Position numbers and translations under genes: made by a program. From contig JAQGDQ010000273.1 in assembly GCA_030141605.1 (NCBI GenBank), forward strand, positions 55,001 through 119,000: a stretch of DNA of 64,000 nucleotides, read 5' to 3'. The notes below the pieces were generated by a model. That model saw only the letters and a program-made list of their open reading frames with translations, did no database searches and was not told where the DNA came from. Numbering within the stretch: the stretch's first letter is position 1; each line of letters starts with the position of its first letter. This stretch comes from Tubiluchus corallicola. Taxonomy: Eukaryota; Priapulida; Priapulimorpha; Priapulimorphida; Tubiluchidae. This document shows positions 1 to 13,000 of this stretch, in pieces.

Positions 1-337
1 GAAAGGAACCTTGGAGTTCAAAGTCAAGATCTGAAGGTTAAGATGGCTGTGACATCTTCTAAGATCACCAAGTAAAGAACCATTAAGAATCGCTCTAAAG
101 GAAGCCTTTAAACCTTGCAAAAAAACCACCTGGCAAACCTGAAACAACTTGGATAGCTAAGATAAATAAAGACGTTCAACAACTTCAACCAAATCTATCT
201 TTAGGAGTAAAAGAACTCGGGCTGTTAGCTGCAGATAAGAGTAGGTGGAATGCTCTAACAAATTGTAATATCTTATTGTCTACAATAGATAGAATGAGAC
301 TTTGAAGAAGAAGAAGAAGAAGAAGAAGAAGAAGGAA
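1..337 (+). mobile_element. 3' end of a non-LTR retrotransposon with (GAA)n tail
   Basis: In one frame from about 130 to 305 the DNA encodes the C-terminal tail typical of LINE ORF2 proteins: a PPGKPETTW stretch, then LGLLAADKSRW, then a TGA stop at 303-305. The stop is followed directly by about ten AGA/GAA repeats, the simple-repeat 3' tail used by several LINE clades. The frame is disturbed before about position 120 and the element runs off the left edge of the window. It is a 5'-truncated or cut-off copy; the clade is not determined. Confidence 0.6.
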
Positions 338-680
338 GAAAATAACCATGTAGCATTACAACCGCTCCACGGTTCATTGCAAGGTTCCACACTAGCACCC
401 AGTTGTTTTACTGATCGTACTGAAATTAACAGTTTACTTGCTAACAGAGGGTTTGTATCTATGTTATAATGTGATTAAGATGTTATAATAAATAAATAAA
501 CAAATGTTTTTTATTCGGCTTTTTATTTTAAGACTTCTGCATCATTGAAATGACCTAAAAATTTTGGCGTGTATACATAAGCGTCAGTAACGTCATTGTG
601 GTAATTTTCAAACGATTCCCATTATTTGTAATCAAAATTTTAGCACGTTTTTGCCCTACATGATGTATGTATTTCTATAG

Positions 681-685
<5 letters not shown>

Positions 686-736
<51 letters not shown>
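686..736. repeat. (TA)n microsatellite
   Basis: Uninterrupted TA dinucleotide run of about 25 units, followed by imperfect TA-rich sequence to about 850. No gene is seen in 338-2428 beyond this; the 89-codon minus-strand frame at 978-1244 is discussed under rejected items. Confidence 0.95.
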
Positions 737-737
<1 letters not shown>

Positions 738-2428
738 GTAATATATAAATATATACATCAGGTAGCGCAAAAAACGTGTATATAAATATGTGTATGTGTA
801 TATTTTGTTTGCCAAAAGACTTAGCAAATTAGTAATATATATATATAATAAACTTACATAACAATATTAATAATCATAATAATACAATAATAATAATAAT
901 AACAATTATGAAACATTATACATCATTAAATTGCATATTATTATTGCATTTTATAAATATCATTAAATATAATTTTAATGTGCTATTGTACTGATTGTAA
1001 AAAACTTCTGTAATGCATTGAAGCCATACTGTAGCCACTGCTGCTGTAGATACTGAAGCCAGAAGCCAAAAGGATGCAAACTTGACCTAGCATTCCATTC
1101 TTGCTCACAAAACCCGAGAACAAGTTCCAGTCTCTCAACTTTTACACGTGTCTTCTCGCTGAATTCAGCATGTTTGACAAGTCTGGGATGTTTGCTCAAA
1201 AACGCCATGATTTTCAACGCCACGTCAAACATTTCACGTGGCAATGTGGGTCATGAAAAGAGTGTGAAATCAAACAGAGCACTGGGTCAGACGTTGCAGT
1301 GACAGAAGGTGGCCGCTCTTGCTCATGTCGTGCTTCCCAAATATGGTAAACATCTGCCCTGTTTGGAAATGACAGGTTTTGGTATGGTGCTGTAAACAAA
1401 ATGCTTTACTATCATGCACCTTATAGGTTTTAAAGGAAGACAGGATGATTTTTCAAATACTACCCCCATGTTCAAATCCGATAAGAACTGTACATTTTAA
1501 TGCCAATAATATATACTGCAAAAATCTTTCTGATAATTAAATAATAGATTAAAATCTTAATTAGCGGCGGGCTAGCCCAACTATTGATGACATCACAAAC
1601 GAACATAATTTTCGACAACAAAAATATTCCACGAGCGTGTTTCTCGTCTTTGCAAAAGTGAAAATTGAAGTACAGCACTGCTGTAAGAGATTCAATGTGT
1701 TGTACAGAAATTAGGCAAGTTTTAAGATAAAAATTCATATTTCAAATTTACCGCTACGCTTATGCATCAGCTATCGAACGTGTGTAGTTCGTCACAAACT
1801 AACACATCTGAACTGAAAGGTACAGCACCTGCTTTTGTGCAATACGTTTCCGAAATGCAGACGCTCGTGCTCGTCTAAGTAGCAAATGACGAAATGCATG
1901 TAATAGCGAAAAACTAGTGGCGCGAAGGAGAAATTTTGTTTGTGTGGTAATAATTCTTTTACATAAGTCATTTTTGCAAAAATAGTGTTTCCTTTCACTA
2001 TTTTAAAGAGTAGATTGTATTGACCTACAGTTTAAGATTGGGTCCGGTTTTACTTTAAGTAACTTAGTTACTTTTATTTACTACAATTCTACGTAATTCG
2101 AGACTAATATATTATAACAATAGGTAAATAACTAACAAGTATAGACCAAAATGACATTAGCAAAATCTACAATATACATAGCCATACAATTGCTACAATT
2201 AGCAATATACATATAGTTATGTCACCAAATCTATGCCTATACATTACTGTCATAAAAAGTACAACACTAACCATAGCAAATCTGAGAATAAACTCCATTG
2301 AATTGGTTGGAAATAATTTCTTAAATTAACAAATAAATGAAATAATTCATGAATACAATGTATTTAATTCCATCAATAAATGAACTGAATCATGCATCTA
2401 CAGGTAACTAAAGGGGAATTCTAAAGTG

Positions 2429-3384
2429 CATCCGAAAGAACTTTCCGTACAAACTTATATTACTTAGCATTACACTTACCTTTCTGAAAAACTTATGTAA
2501 TTGGAAAAGAAAAATCCTAATAATTTAAAATATTCGTACCACCTGGTAAAACAGCACTGCATCGCCATCCCAGTGTGCACCACTGGCTCACCAAAAAACA
2601 TTACTGATCTTATTGACAATATTTAAGCTTTTGCTTAGTTAGCGAAGTAAGTGCCACAAACTCTGATTATTTTTACAAACTTTACATAAACTTATATAAA
2701 TTGTTACATAAACTTATTTCAAACGACTTATCATTTAAATGGCTTTGCCTAATTTTAGACAGTGTTACTGCTAATGCAAGCTCCAACCTACCCAACTCAG
2801 TGCCTGCCCCAAACCCGGATAAATAGGGAGGGTTAGGGTCAGGAAGGGCATCCGCCTGTAAAAACTGTGCCAAAGCCTTCTATGAGTGAGTCGGTGAGAC
2901 TTAATGGTAAGGTCCACAAAGAAGTGGTCAGACCCGCTCTAATCTATGGGCTGGAAGCAGCTTCTCTAAAGAAGGCCGAAGAGAAGAAAATGGGTGTGGT
3001 GGAGATGAGGATGTTGAGATGGATGGTGGGAATAACAAAAAGAGATTAAATTAGAAATAATAATATCAGAGGAACAGTAAAAGTAGTGGAAGTCTCACAA
3101 GATTGCGATGGTATGACACCTGAAAGAAAAGAGTCGGTGAAGATCTTGTGGGAAGGGAAGACATAAATGAAGAGATGGTTAACAACAAGAATGTGCGGAG
3201 AAGACTCATTCACAACGGTGACCCCGCATAGGGAAAAGCTGGGAAGAAGAAGAAGAAGACTGCTAACGCAAGCTCTGTATGCAGTAAGGCAACATGTTAT
3301 AAAATGACTGATATAAAATTTCAAGACGAATTTTTAAGTTTTAAGCCTGTTTATGTTTATGAAGCTTGTTTTCTTGTGCTTTAA
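2429..3384. repeat. Interspersed repeat copy A, split by a LINE insertion
   Basis: Segments 2429-2783 and 3276-3384 resemble 17895-18385 in the same order: a shared CTTACC...CTTATGTAA block, a TTAATCTTATTGACAA block, a CTCTGATTATTTTT block, and after the insertion a TATAAAATTTCAAG block. Copy A is interrupted at 2784-3258 by an unrelated retrotransposon piece; copy B lacks it and marks the empty site. No protein is recognised in the repeat itself. Confidence 0.6.
2784..3258 (+). mobile_element. RTE-like non-LTR retrotransposon fragment, nested, 17-bp target duplication
   Basis: The insert carries a GGGTCAGGAAGGGCATCC block like the 3' region of RTE elements, and a frame reading YGLEAASLKKAEEKK and VEMRMLRWMVGITKRD, the C-terminal tail common in LINE ORF2 proteins. 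It ends GACCCCGCATAGGGAAAAGC then (GAA)5. It is flanked by 17-bp direct repeats, 2767-2783 and 3259-3275, differing at one base (ACTGCTAAYGCAAGCTC). It is severely truncated and frameshifted and sits inside repeat copy A. Confidence 0.7.
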
Positions 3385-5041
3385 CGTTGTGTTCTAATGT
3401 TAAACACACCATTGTAAAAGATCAATGGTGTGGACATGTCGCAAACATTTCGTCCAAACCTTAATTAGTGTAGCTTGCCGGATCACTGTCTTATCATCTG
3501 TGGCGTAACAAATGCTTGCGGCGCCCCTCCCCCCCCGGGGGGGGGGGGGTTTAAGCTTCGGACGCCCTACCCTTTGATGTTTTGAACTTTTTACTCATAA
3601 AGTAACCGAACGGTTACCGAAATCCTTCATATACTGCTATCCACAATGACTCAAATTCCTACCTTGGCAAAAGAATTTCAATCACAACATTTTAAAAAGC
3701 ATATATTTGATTTGTTACTAGCACGTTACCTAACCAACTTAATTGGCGTTTTTAAATACCTCTAATCTCATTTGTCTGTATTATTATCATTAATTGTTTT
3801 TATAGCTGAACATTGTTTTAACTGTGAGATATTTTGTATGTACTACTCTGTCTGCATCAATCATGTGTTTGCGCCGTCTCGTGGTGAGTCTCGAAAGCTC
3901 ACGTTTCTACTCTCCTGGAGGCTGATTTGTACAATTTCCAAACGGTTTCTGTTTAATGTTTTGTGTTGCAAATCAGCCAAATAAAAAACGACTGAATTGA
4001 ATTGATCATTTGTTACAGAAGTGAAGCCACAAATTGCGCGCGTTTTTCAGTCCCTCGTGCAACTTTTTTCATGAGCCCCTGATGCCCTGGGCAAGACTTT
4101 CCTTTTTCCACGTGATGGGACAAAAATAAACAATTTTTTCTAAGAATCTCTTGAGTTTGAATTGCTGTACTGCACGAGAATAACTCTTTTCTATGCATTT
4201 TCTGCATCTACGCATCTCAACTGTTCTTAAATATTCAGCTCCAGCATTAAAACATGCAAAGATTATGAAAGATACAGAGCATTACAGATTTTTACAATAA
4301 TACAACCGGCATTTAGAGAAACGCCAGTTTCTCCCAAAATTATCGATCTGCTAAGCCACGCCCCACTCTACGCTGGGAAGTAACAACATAGTCTTTATTC
4401 TAATCTGAATGTGGTAATTAAGTCAGATACGATGATCTTTGACTAGGCAATTTTGTAATTTGAAAACTTTTGTTAATTGTTTTGCTAACGTCGGATTAGT
4501 AATTAATAAATAACAGTCATTGAACTCTAGAAGAATTTTGCGCCCTATCCTTTAGGAAAGAAATTTCAAATCAAAGGAATAAGAGTTTTTGCCTCAAGAG
4601 GAATTTTTACTAGTGGACGAATTTTTGGCAGGGATGATAGGCTGTCCACAGAGTTTTTGGGTGAGTCTGAGTCTGGATAAGCCAATCAACGCTTACGTGT
4701 AGGTTTGTCACTAAGAACTGGGAAAATGACATTTTTATCTTCGTGGTCAGAAATTGCTTAAAACAAACATCCGACCGGTGCTCCAATGATATCCGAAATC
4801 CTGTCAAAATATGAGGCCAAAATATGAGACAATCTTAAGGCATCAGTTGGTCTTGGAAAAATCGACTGCTTTTCCCCCCTCCTCTCATACAAGGGGAAGG
4901 AAGGAAAAGGATTGAGGATTAGTGTAATGCAAGCAGAACAATCAATCCATTAGAGACAGTAAAGGATTAGATGATCAGTCAGTCTTGATCAGTTACCTTG
5001 TACTTTTCTTATGCTTAATTATGTGCCTTATATAATGAATA

Positions 5042-5606
5042 AATAATAATAATAATAATAATAATATAATATATTATAATATAATCTATAATATAATATG
5101 ATATGATATGATATGATATGATATGATATGATATGATATGATATGATATGATATGATATGATATGATATGATATGATATGATATGATATGATATGATATG
5201 ATATGATATGATATGATATGATATGATATGATGATATGATATGATATGATATGATATGATATGATATGATATGATATGATATGATATGATATGATATGAT
5301 ATGATATGATATGATATGATATGATATGATATGATATTATATGATATGATATGATATGATATGATATGATATGATATGATATGATATGATATGATATGAT
5401 ATGATATGATATGATATGATATGATATGATATGATATGATATGATATGATATGACATGATATGATATGATATGATGTGATATGATATGATATGATATAAT
5501 ATAATATAATATAATATAATGTAATAGAATATAATATAATATAATATAATATAATATAATATAATATAATATAATATAATATAATATAATATAATATAAT
5601 ATAATA

Positions 5607-5660
<54 letters not shown>
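5042..5660. repeat. Compound satellite: (AAT)n, (GATAT)n, (ATAAT)n, (ATT)n
   Basis: A (AAT)n run opens at 5042. From about 5097 to 5493 there are about 80 units of the pentamer ATATG with a few variants (a 3-bp slip near 5232, a T at 5338, a C at 5455, a G at 5476). From about 5494 to 5606 the unit changes to ATAAT, then (ATT)n runs to about 5659. The 198-residue minus-strand frame over it is pure repeat and not a gene. Confidence 0.95.
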
Positions 5661-5662
<2 letters not shown>

Positions 5663-8079
5663 AATTTTATAAATAAAATCACACCATAGCATCAATAACT
5701 AATACAATATGTGAATACGATAAAAAAGACGATTAAGCAATAAGAAATACAATTACATTAAAAAACATTGCCTACAAGAAACTACATGATATCACGAGTT
5801 CGGTAAAACAGTTTAAAACCAAATGGGACAATAAATCTGTTACTACAATTTAGAAAGAAGTTTCTCATTACTATTTATAGTTCTAATTACAACAGCCATT
5901 ATTGAACGATTGTAACGTTTTGTGCAATTTTTAGGCATGACTAATATTTTGTTTGAATTGCGAGTAAAACGGTTGCTGAAACTAAGCTGTGAAGGAGGAA
6001 GCAAGTATCTTAGATTTTCCAAAATAATCAGGTTAAGTTGTGTAAAGCATGATCATAAGAAATAACATCTTAGCCAAAAATTATAGGACAAGCCCTTTTT
6101 TGAATTATTTTCAATACTGGCAATTTGAGTTTGATTTATAGACAAGCCACAATTGACAGAAGCATACTCAAGACAGGGTGAATATAAGTCGTATAGACAC
6201 GAAATAGGTATGACGTAGACGCTACAAATCTTTTTTAATACAGAAACCACCAAAAAGCTTCCTGATTTATTTTATCGATTTCATGCTCTCACCTAAGATT
6301 ATTTTGAAGTTTGGTTGGCAATAATGCTGTGATATTACAGGCACCGCTTCGCCATTAATAGGAGGGGGAGCAGATATGCTAAATTAGTATGAAAATAAAA
6401 AATGCATGACAGAAATTTGTATAGAGTTTCAACGAGATGTCGCTAGGCTCTAACGAGGTGTTTTTGAGTTTTTTTTTTACTTTCTTACAAACCACCATCT
6501 CCAAGGTACCAGGGATTGGAGGCTGAGTAACATTTGCAGGAAGGTAGCAGTCAGATTTGAAGCATTAGCAGAAGACCCTGTAAGCTCATCTTGTAGAAGC
6601 TGATATTGGTTAGTTTGATACAACACTGGATTTCATTTCTAACAGCTCTTCAAGCAATGCAATTTACCTTGAGTATTGAGTAGTGTTGTTTTTCTGATCA
6701 GATATTTATCTATAATCCATGGTTGTTATATAGAAAGACTCATTTGGCTAAATATGCTTGTCGTGCAAACCCAGTCAGACCATACCTTTAGCAGATCAGA
6801 CCAGATCAGCCGCCAGTCAGACAGGTCAGCAAACAGATTTCTGACAGATCAGGCAAAATGTAGACCACACCGAACCAATGCAATACCTGGAACAGAAAAA
6901 ACTGATCCAGTCCAATAACTATACCACATCCAGACCGTGATAAGGCCCAACAACCCGTATTAGTTTGTTTATTACATAATGCACCATAATATGATAGATA
7001 ATGACGCACAAATAACTGCTACATAATGATCGTTGTAATTTAATGACGTAAAATTTTGCAATAATAAAGAATTTTGTGATTTGTTACATAATGACCGTTT
7101 TCTTATATGACGAACCTTAACACACAGGTGATACAGTTTGCTATGTAAAGATGTACAAAGATTCTTAGATCTAGATTAAACATTCTAGATCACAGTATCT
7201 GGACAACGGATTAATTTTATTTCTGCGAGGCTCAAACTGAAAAAGAAAGAAAAGAAGTCTGCGTTGATGATTTCAGCTTCACTTGCGTATTTTTTCAAGT
7301 GTTGTGAAAACTGCTGTGTGAGATGCATCACTCGCTATTTACACCAGAGAGCTCATGAACATCAATATTCAGAAATTGGGGTTCATCAAAAAGAATGTGC
7401 TGGACTGAAATCAGATTGTATTCACCTGATAAACACTATTGATAAATTTGGTAAAAATTAATTTTGTAAAATATTAGTGGAAGAAGATCCCGACTTATTA
7501 TCATTTCTAAAATGCTTGCACAGTGAGCCTTGGCACGAGCTCGACGCATTACATAGTTGCATCTTAAAAATACTTTTCTAAAATCGTTTTAAACAAAGAA
7601 ACCAAGTTCTTATTAGATACGCAGAGAAGTCCCAATATGCCTTCTTTGTCTGGGTTGTCTATGAGCCTGGTGCCCTCACCAGCTTAGTAAGTCCCAATAA
7701 ACTAAAAACCTTAATAAGGCATCCAGATACTGAAGCCTTACCTGCCTAGTATTAGAAAGGAAATATCAAACTTTTCCGATCTGATAGTTACTGTCTATTA
7801 GGATTAGGCGCTTTCCAGTAATTGCCGCAATCATACGTCATTAAGATGCCACTAGTTAATTAAGCAGTTGTTTACCATCGACTTACTTATTGAGCATGCG
7901 CAAATTCGTCGTTGGGTGTTTATCAAACCTGTAACGTAGCTAATAGTTAAATAACGCACTGAATAACGGGCAAAATTACACCTGCATTAATTAACCTGCA
8001 TAATAAATAACAATGATCAACAACTAAAGTTTTGTTTATTGCTTGTCATATAAAAACTATGCTCTGAAAGGAGGACACC

Positions 8080-8280
8080 GTGTTCGCATAATGTCTGACG
8101 CGTATTCCTGCTCTCATGTTTTAACAATATTAACAAAAGTCACGGCGCTCTTTCTTGCATTTTTGTTGCTGTTCGTGAAATTAGAAGTACTATTTTTTGG
8201 AAGCTATGCCTCTGTCGAAATTTAATACTACAGTAATTATGGCGGTGGCATTAGCTTATTATCGTGTTATTAAAACACGG
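8080..8280. repeat. Diverged repeat unit 1 of a pair (mate at 8700-8900)
   Basis: Resembles 8700-8900 at the level of scattered blocks: GCGTATT, ATATTAACAAA, GTGCTCTTTC-like, CATTTTTG, and a GTAATTA block near the end. It may be an old duplication or two copies of one dispersed element. The two small ORFs here (8043-8225 and 8707-8913) look like shadows of this repeat, not genes. Confidence 0.3.
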
Positions 8281-9387
8281 GTTTGGGCTTACTAATATTT
8301 TTCAGCAGAGAGAACAGTACGGCGTGTATCATCAACTAGTGAATGCAACTAGATGCAGAACAACATTATTATACGCTTCTTCCACCTCTCAAAAACTCAA
8401 ATAGAAGAACATTTTTGTGTGTAGGTCTTGAAATAACCAAACTCACCTGATTAGCTAGCCGTCTAGCGAAATTAGTTACAAAAAAGCTTGAAAACTCGCT
8501 AAATCACCTAGGCAACGGCGGCTTCCTGTTTGCGTGTTGCTGTGCGACGCAATTCGGGCGATAGCAATCACTTTTGAATGAAGACGTCACGTGTTTTCGC
8601 GATAAAATTCTAGTTTAAGAAGAGTTATTATACAGAGCTAAAATAATGTGTTTCTTTCATAATTATTTTATTTAAAGAATATATTTGTAAAGTGTGCACG
8701 TAATGCGTGATGCGTATTGACTGTTTCCATGCGTCCGTGAACGCTATGCATATTAACAAAGCCTACAGTGCTCTTTCCGCCATTTTTGCTTGCCATTTCT
8801 CCCAATCGTGTCTCAACTGGCTATACAACACTGCAGTTTCTTGTTCCGTTAATTCGGTGCACCCAATAACGACGGTAATTAATGCTGGCATATTAACAAT
8901 AAGCGCTCAGTAAAAAAGTTGTCCTCACTGTCCATGATACTAGTAACAACTATAAGCCTGCAACACGCAAAGTTGCTGCAGCTTAGTTGGACTCGCGTAA
9001 AAAGCCGCGTCATCTCTGCGAAATCGACTTTTTTGCTGTATGAGTTTTCACGAAAAAATCAGAAATGTTCTGATTTTCTGACAGCAGTTTCATGAGCCAT
9101 TTTCCTTGTACCCTCAGTGTGAAATGGACCTTACTTACATCTTAACTTAACTGAAATTTTCAAGATTGTCTGTCTCGCAGTTGTAGAGTCTTCTCAAAGT
9201 AATTTTAAGTTCATACTACCCTTTTTGTTCACATCAGTGAGACAGTCTGCATTGTAAGATTTCAAGATAATTTACTAAGTTCATAGCATCAGCGAACTCA
9301 TTTCCATATAATTTATACGCATATTAACCACTTGAAATTCGTATAACAAAAAATTACTTGACGGCTGTATTTTTTTATTTCTTCCAG

Positions 9388-10092
9388 GTCACCTGCCTCG
9401 GAAAGATTTCTTATGGTACTTCAACAAACGACTGTATGGAGAAACGTATCTTGCGCGAGCTGCTGAGTACGACTCAGGGGTACAGTCTGCGTACAAGAGC
9501 TTCGCCGCTACAGATTTGCATGATCTGCTTTCTCAAATGCGGACAGAGATCACCGAAAATGATGTCCGAGAACCCGATGTCCAGATGGGTTCTTGGTGGT
9601 TTGACAACATGACGCTCTACATCAACTACCTGAAGGGGATTGAATCGAACCTTGCGGACACGATTGCTGTTGGTCTTCAAGCAGAAGTGGACCACCTGGA
9701 GAGTGAAAAGCTCTTTCGCATTATTATCGTGGTCACTGTCCTCTGCGTGTATCCAATCATCATCATGTGGGTTTACAGTATGACGAAGACCATCCAGAAC
9801 TATGCCACCGATCTACACGGTAAGACCCAAGAGCTTGACAAGGAAAAGGAAGTTACCGAAGGTCTGCTGTATCAAATGTTGCCGATTAGTGTGGCTGATT
9901 CGTTAATAAATCGTCGACCGGTATACCCGGAACATTATGACTTTGTGACAATATACTTCTCGGATATCGTCGGATTTACGAACATTTGCTCAAAGTCAAC
10001 GCCGCTTCAGGTAGTAGACATGCTCAATATACTTTACCAGAATTTTGACAATAAGGTGGACATGTATGACGTCTACAAGGTAGAAACCATAG
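9388..10092 (+). CDS. Guanylate cyclase exon A (NIT end, TM, linker, catalytic start)
   Basis: The acceptor is TTCTTCCAG before 9388, entering with two bases of a split codon. It encodes 234 residues, from [11 protein letters not shown] to KVETI plus the first base of the next Gly. Its right edge is unusual: the frame demands a break after ATAG at 10092 and the following bases are GCAAGT, a consensus GC donor. Reading on to the next GT would break the invariant ETIGDAY motif. Confidence 0.88.
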
Positions 10093-13000
10093 GCAAGTAT
10101 AAATGTTTTATATGTCAATGCCTTACTGAATTCCTGAGCATCAGCTTCGTCCAAGAAAAAATCCGGTGTTTCACTCACTCAGACTTTCAATTCGTAGTTA
10201 ATTTATTAGTTAACTAATTAGGGCTGTTTAATCAATTTATATTAAACTGAATAAAATTTCACTTTCCCATGGTCTTCTACACCACCATAGCGAAGATAAC
10301 CAGGAGTATATGTCTGCAAAACCTTATTTAATTTAAAATTGATTTAAACTGCATGTGACGTTCGGGTATAATCTTTCACGTATGTATGAATTTGTTTTAG
10401 GATAGACCAGTGGCTGACTAGTTAACCTTTCCAGTGGACCTTATATTTTAGTTACCCAGTCAACATTTCTTGGGTTGCCCAGCTGACTTTCGCTTTGTTA
10501 TACTACAAATAACTTTTGGTTCAAAAATTAACGAGTTCCCCGCTCGACTTTTTTGTCTTTTTTCATCGACCTTGTCCTATCACACAGTTGACATGGGACG
10601 CTAAACCCCTTCGCTTTTTATTTCCTTTTGTTTAATCCCTTCCTTTAAGATCAACTATGCTCACAATTGCTTGAAGAATTATATATCGTGTTCATGGCGT
10701 CTAAAGCAGCGTACTTTAAATCAATACCGGAAATGCGACTATGAATTAGCATAACCAACGCAGCAAGTTACATGTAATAACTTCAATTAGCTTGCTCATT
10801 AATAACACTACTATTAAGAAGCAGGTGGAAATTAGATGTTTTATAAGAGGTCATGTTGTATGTAAGCCTACGTTTGAGCGTGTTCCTTAATGACATGCTA
10901 TTTTATCTTAGCTAATACATCAACTTACGTCAATTAAAGGGTAATGACATGTTAATGACATATTTAGGTGAACTTCATTGATTCACGTAACATTAAATTA
11001 ATTACAACCTATTGCTGAAAGGGTCCAGCTTGGCTACCGTTTAGGTTCATTAAAAATTTAGTGTAAAACTCCACCTGACAGATCGTTTGTGACGTTCTAT
11101 AGTCGCACAAGGTCATATTCTGAAAAACGTGTGCTATAGTGTTGTATAAAAACTACTCACCCCAAATAATCATAATCTAGTAACGTGATCTTTTTTATCA
11201 TAACATTTCCATGTGCTACTAACGACAGCGTCAGTCTTATCAACACTAACAACAAAATTTATTAACAACTTAGTTAGTAAATATTTCTAATTGATTTGAA
11301 CGTATTTTCTTGTTAGTCACAAACAGTAACATATTATGTCAATTTAATGTGGATAATGTTGTTTTATACCAGTTGCATTGTTTTAAATATATTGTGAACA
11401 CGAATTGACAGATGCGTGGGTTTGTTCAACTTTAAAACGTCTTCCATAACAAAGTTTTGTGTACACGTTGTTGTTCATGCAATATCTTTTGATTGTCTAC
11501 AAATAAACCACTACTAATTACAGTGCTTAAAACATTAGCCTAACGGAAATCGTTATTAATAATACATTATACAATATCACTTGTCAAATTTTCGTCAGGA
11601 ATAATAAAGGTATCAAATGCCAAAAGGATAAAATCTCAGGGTTCAAATTAAACATCAAAGGATAAAACGAATACCAAAATTCAAATGATGGTGAAATATC
11701 GAATAGTTACAATGTCTGGGTTAAATTGTTAGAATGAAAATTTCAGTTCCTTCTAACATACAGCAATGCCAATATGCTTGCTTGTTCATAAATTAAGACT
11801 TGAAATAATTAGTATCCAAAATCTAATTGTTTTAATTACACAGGTGACGCTTATATGGTTGCATCTGGGTTACCTATACGTAATGGTAACAAGCATGCAG
11901 AGGAGATAGCCAATCTTTCTCTTACACTGAGAGATACTATAGGTGACGTGAAGATACCTCATCTTAGCTTACCTTTGCAAGTGCGAATTGGAGTTCATTC
12001 AGGTACTCATGGTTTACACTTATTTAGTTTCATTTAGACATTCTTGCACTTAGCTTTATTAAGATACATCAAGTACATGTACAAGACTTATTTATTGGGA
12101 TTTATTGGGAATATAAGTGCTACCCGGAAAGGAGAAGGTTTTGGGTTCAAGTCTTAGTTGAGGTGCAAAATTTTTCAAACTTTTCGATTAACTATTGCGC
12201 CCATGCGTTTATTTGATTGTTTTCTTACTGTCTTGGTACAGTATGGACAGTGATTCCTCGCTGATAAATCTCTTATGATAATGATAATTTATTTGTAGAG
12301 CGCAGAAATTGGCCAACTATTGTCAGCAATTGATAATAATACAGGTTTAAAATTAAAAATGATTGCAATAAAAATATACACTAACTAAACGTTATGGTAA
12401 ACAGGCAGGTTTTAAGACTAGTTTTAAAACAGTTAAAATCAATAACTGAACACAAACTAAAAGGAAGTTTATTCCATCCTCGCGGAGTTGTACTGGCAAA
12501 CGCAGGCGCACCATACCGAACGCTGATTCTTCAACGATCGGTGACAGCTACTGTAAAACTGTCCTGAGTCTTCTAGGAACGTCTGGAAACATAAGCCTCT
12601 AGTAGTTTAGAGTGTAAATTTCTGAGTCTGAAAAGTCAGATTAGCTCTATGGTGCCCGGAAAGCAAAAGGTGCTGTCTTCGAATTCCAGTGGAGATTTTT
12701 CAGATTTTCTAATTTAGTATTGATTTGCATTTGATTAAGTATGAATCCTGTAAAGTAGTAACATGGATCGTACAGTATGAAGTGTGACTAAGAAAAGACA
12801 GACGACATTAAATAATTATGGATTTGTAATTATGACAAATCAGTTTAGGCAAAGCGAAAAAGTTAAATCGGTGTGAATTGGTTATTGGTTAGTCATTTAC
12901 TTAATGCAAATGAAGATTATTAATAACAGGTTGAAATCAGAGATTATTGACCAATTTATCTCCACCGCTGTAAGGTCCAAGCTTTTCATAAAAATTTAAT

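Noticed and set aside
975-1244. 89-codon minus-strand ORF starting MPREMFDVALKIM
   Set aside because: Composition looks somewhat coding, but I recognise no family, see no matching exon and no splice sites; left uncalled. A protein search would decide.
5086-5682. 198-codon minus-strand ORF of SYHII repeats
   Set aside because: Entirely a translation of the ATATG/ATAAT satellite.
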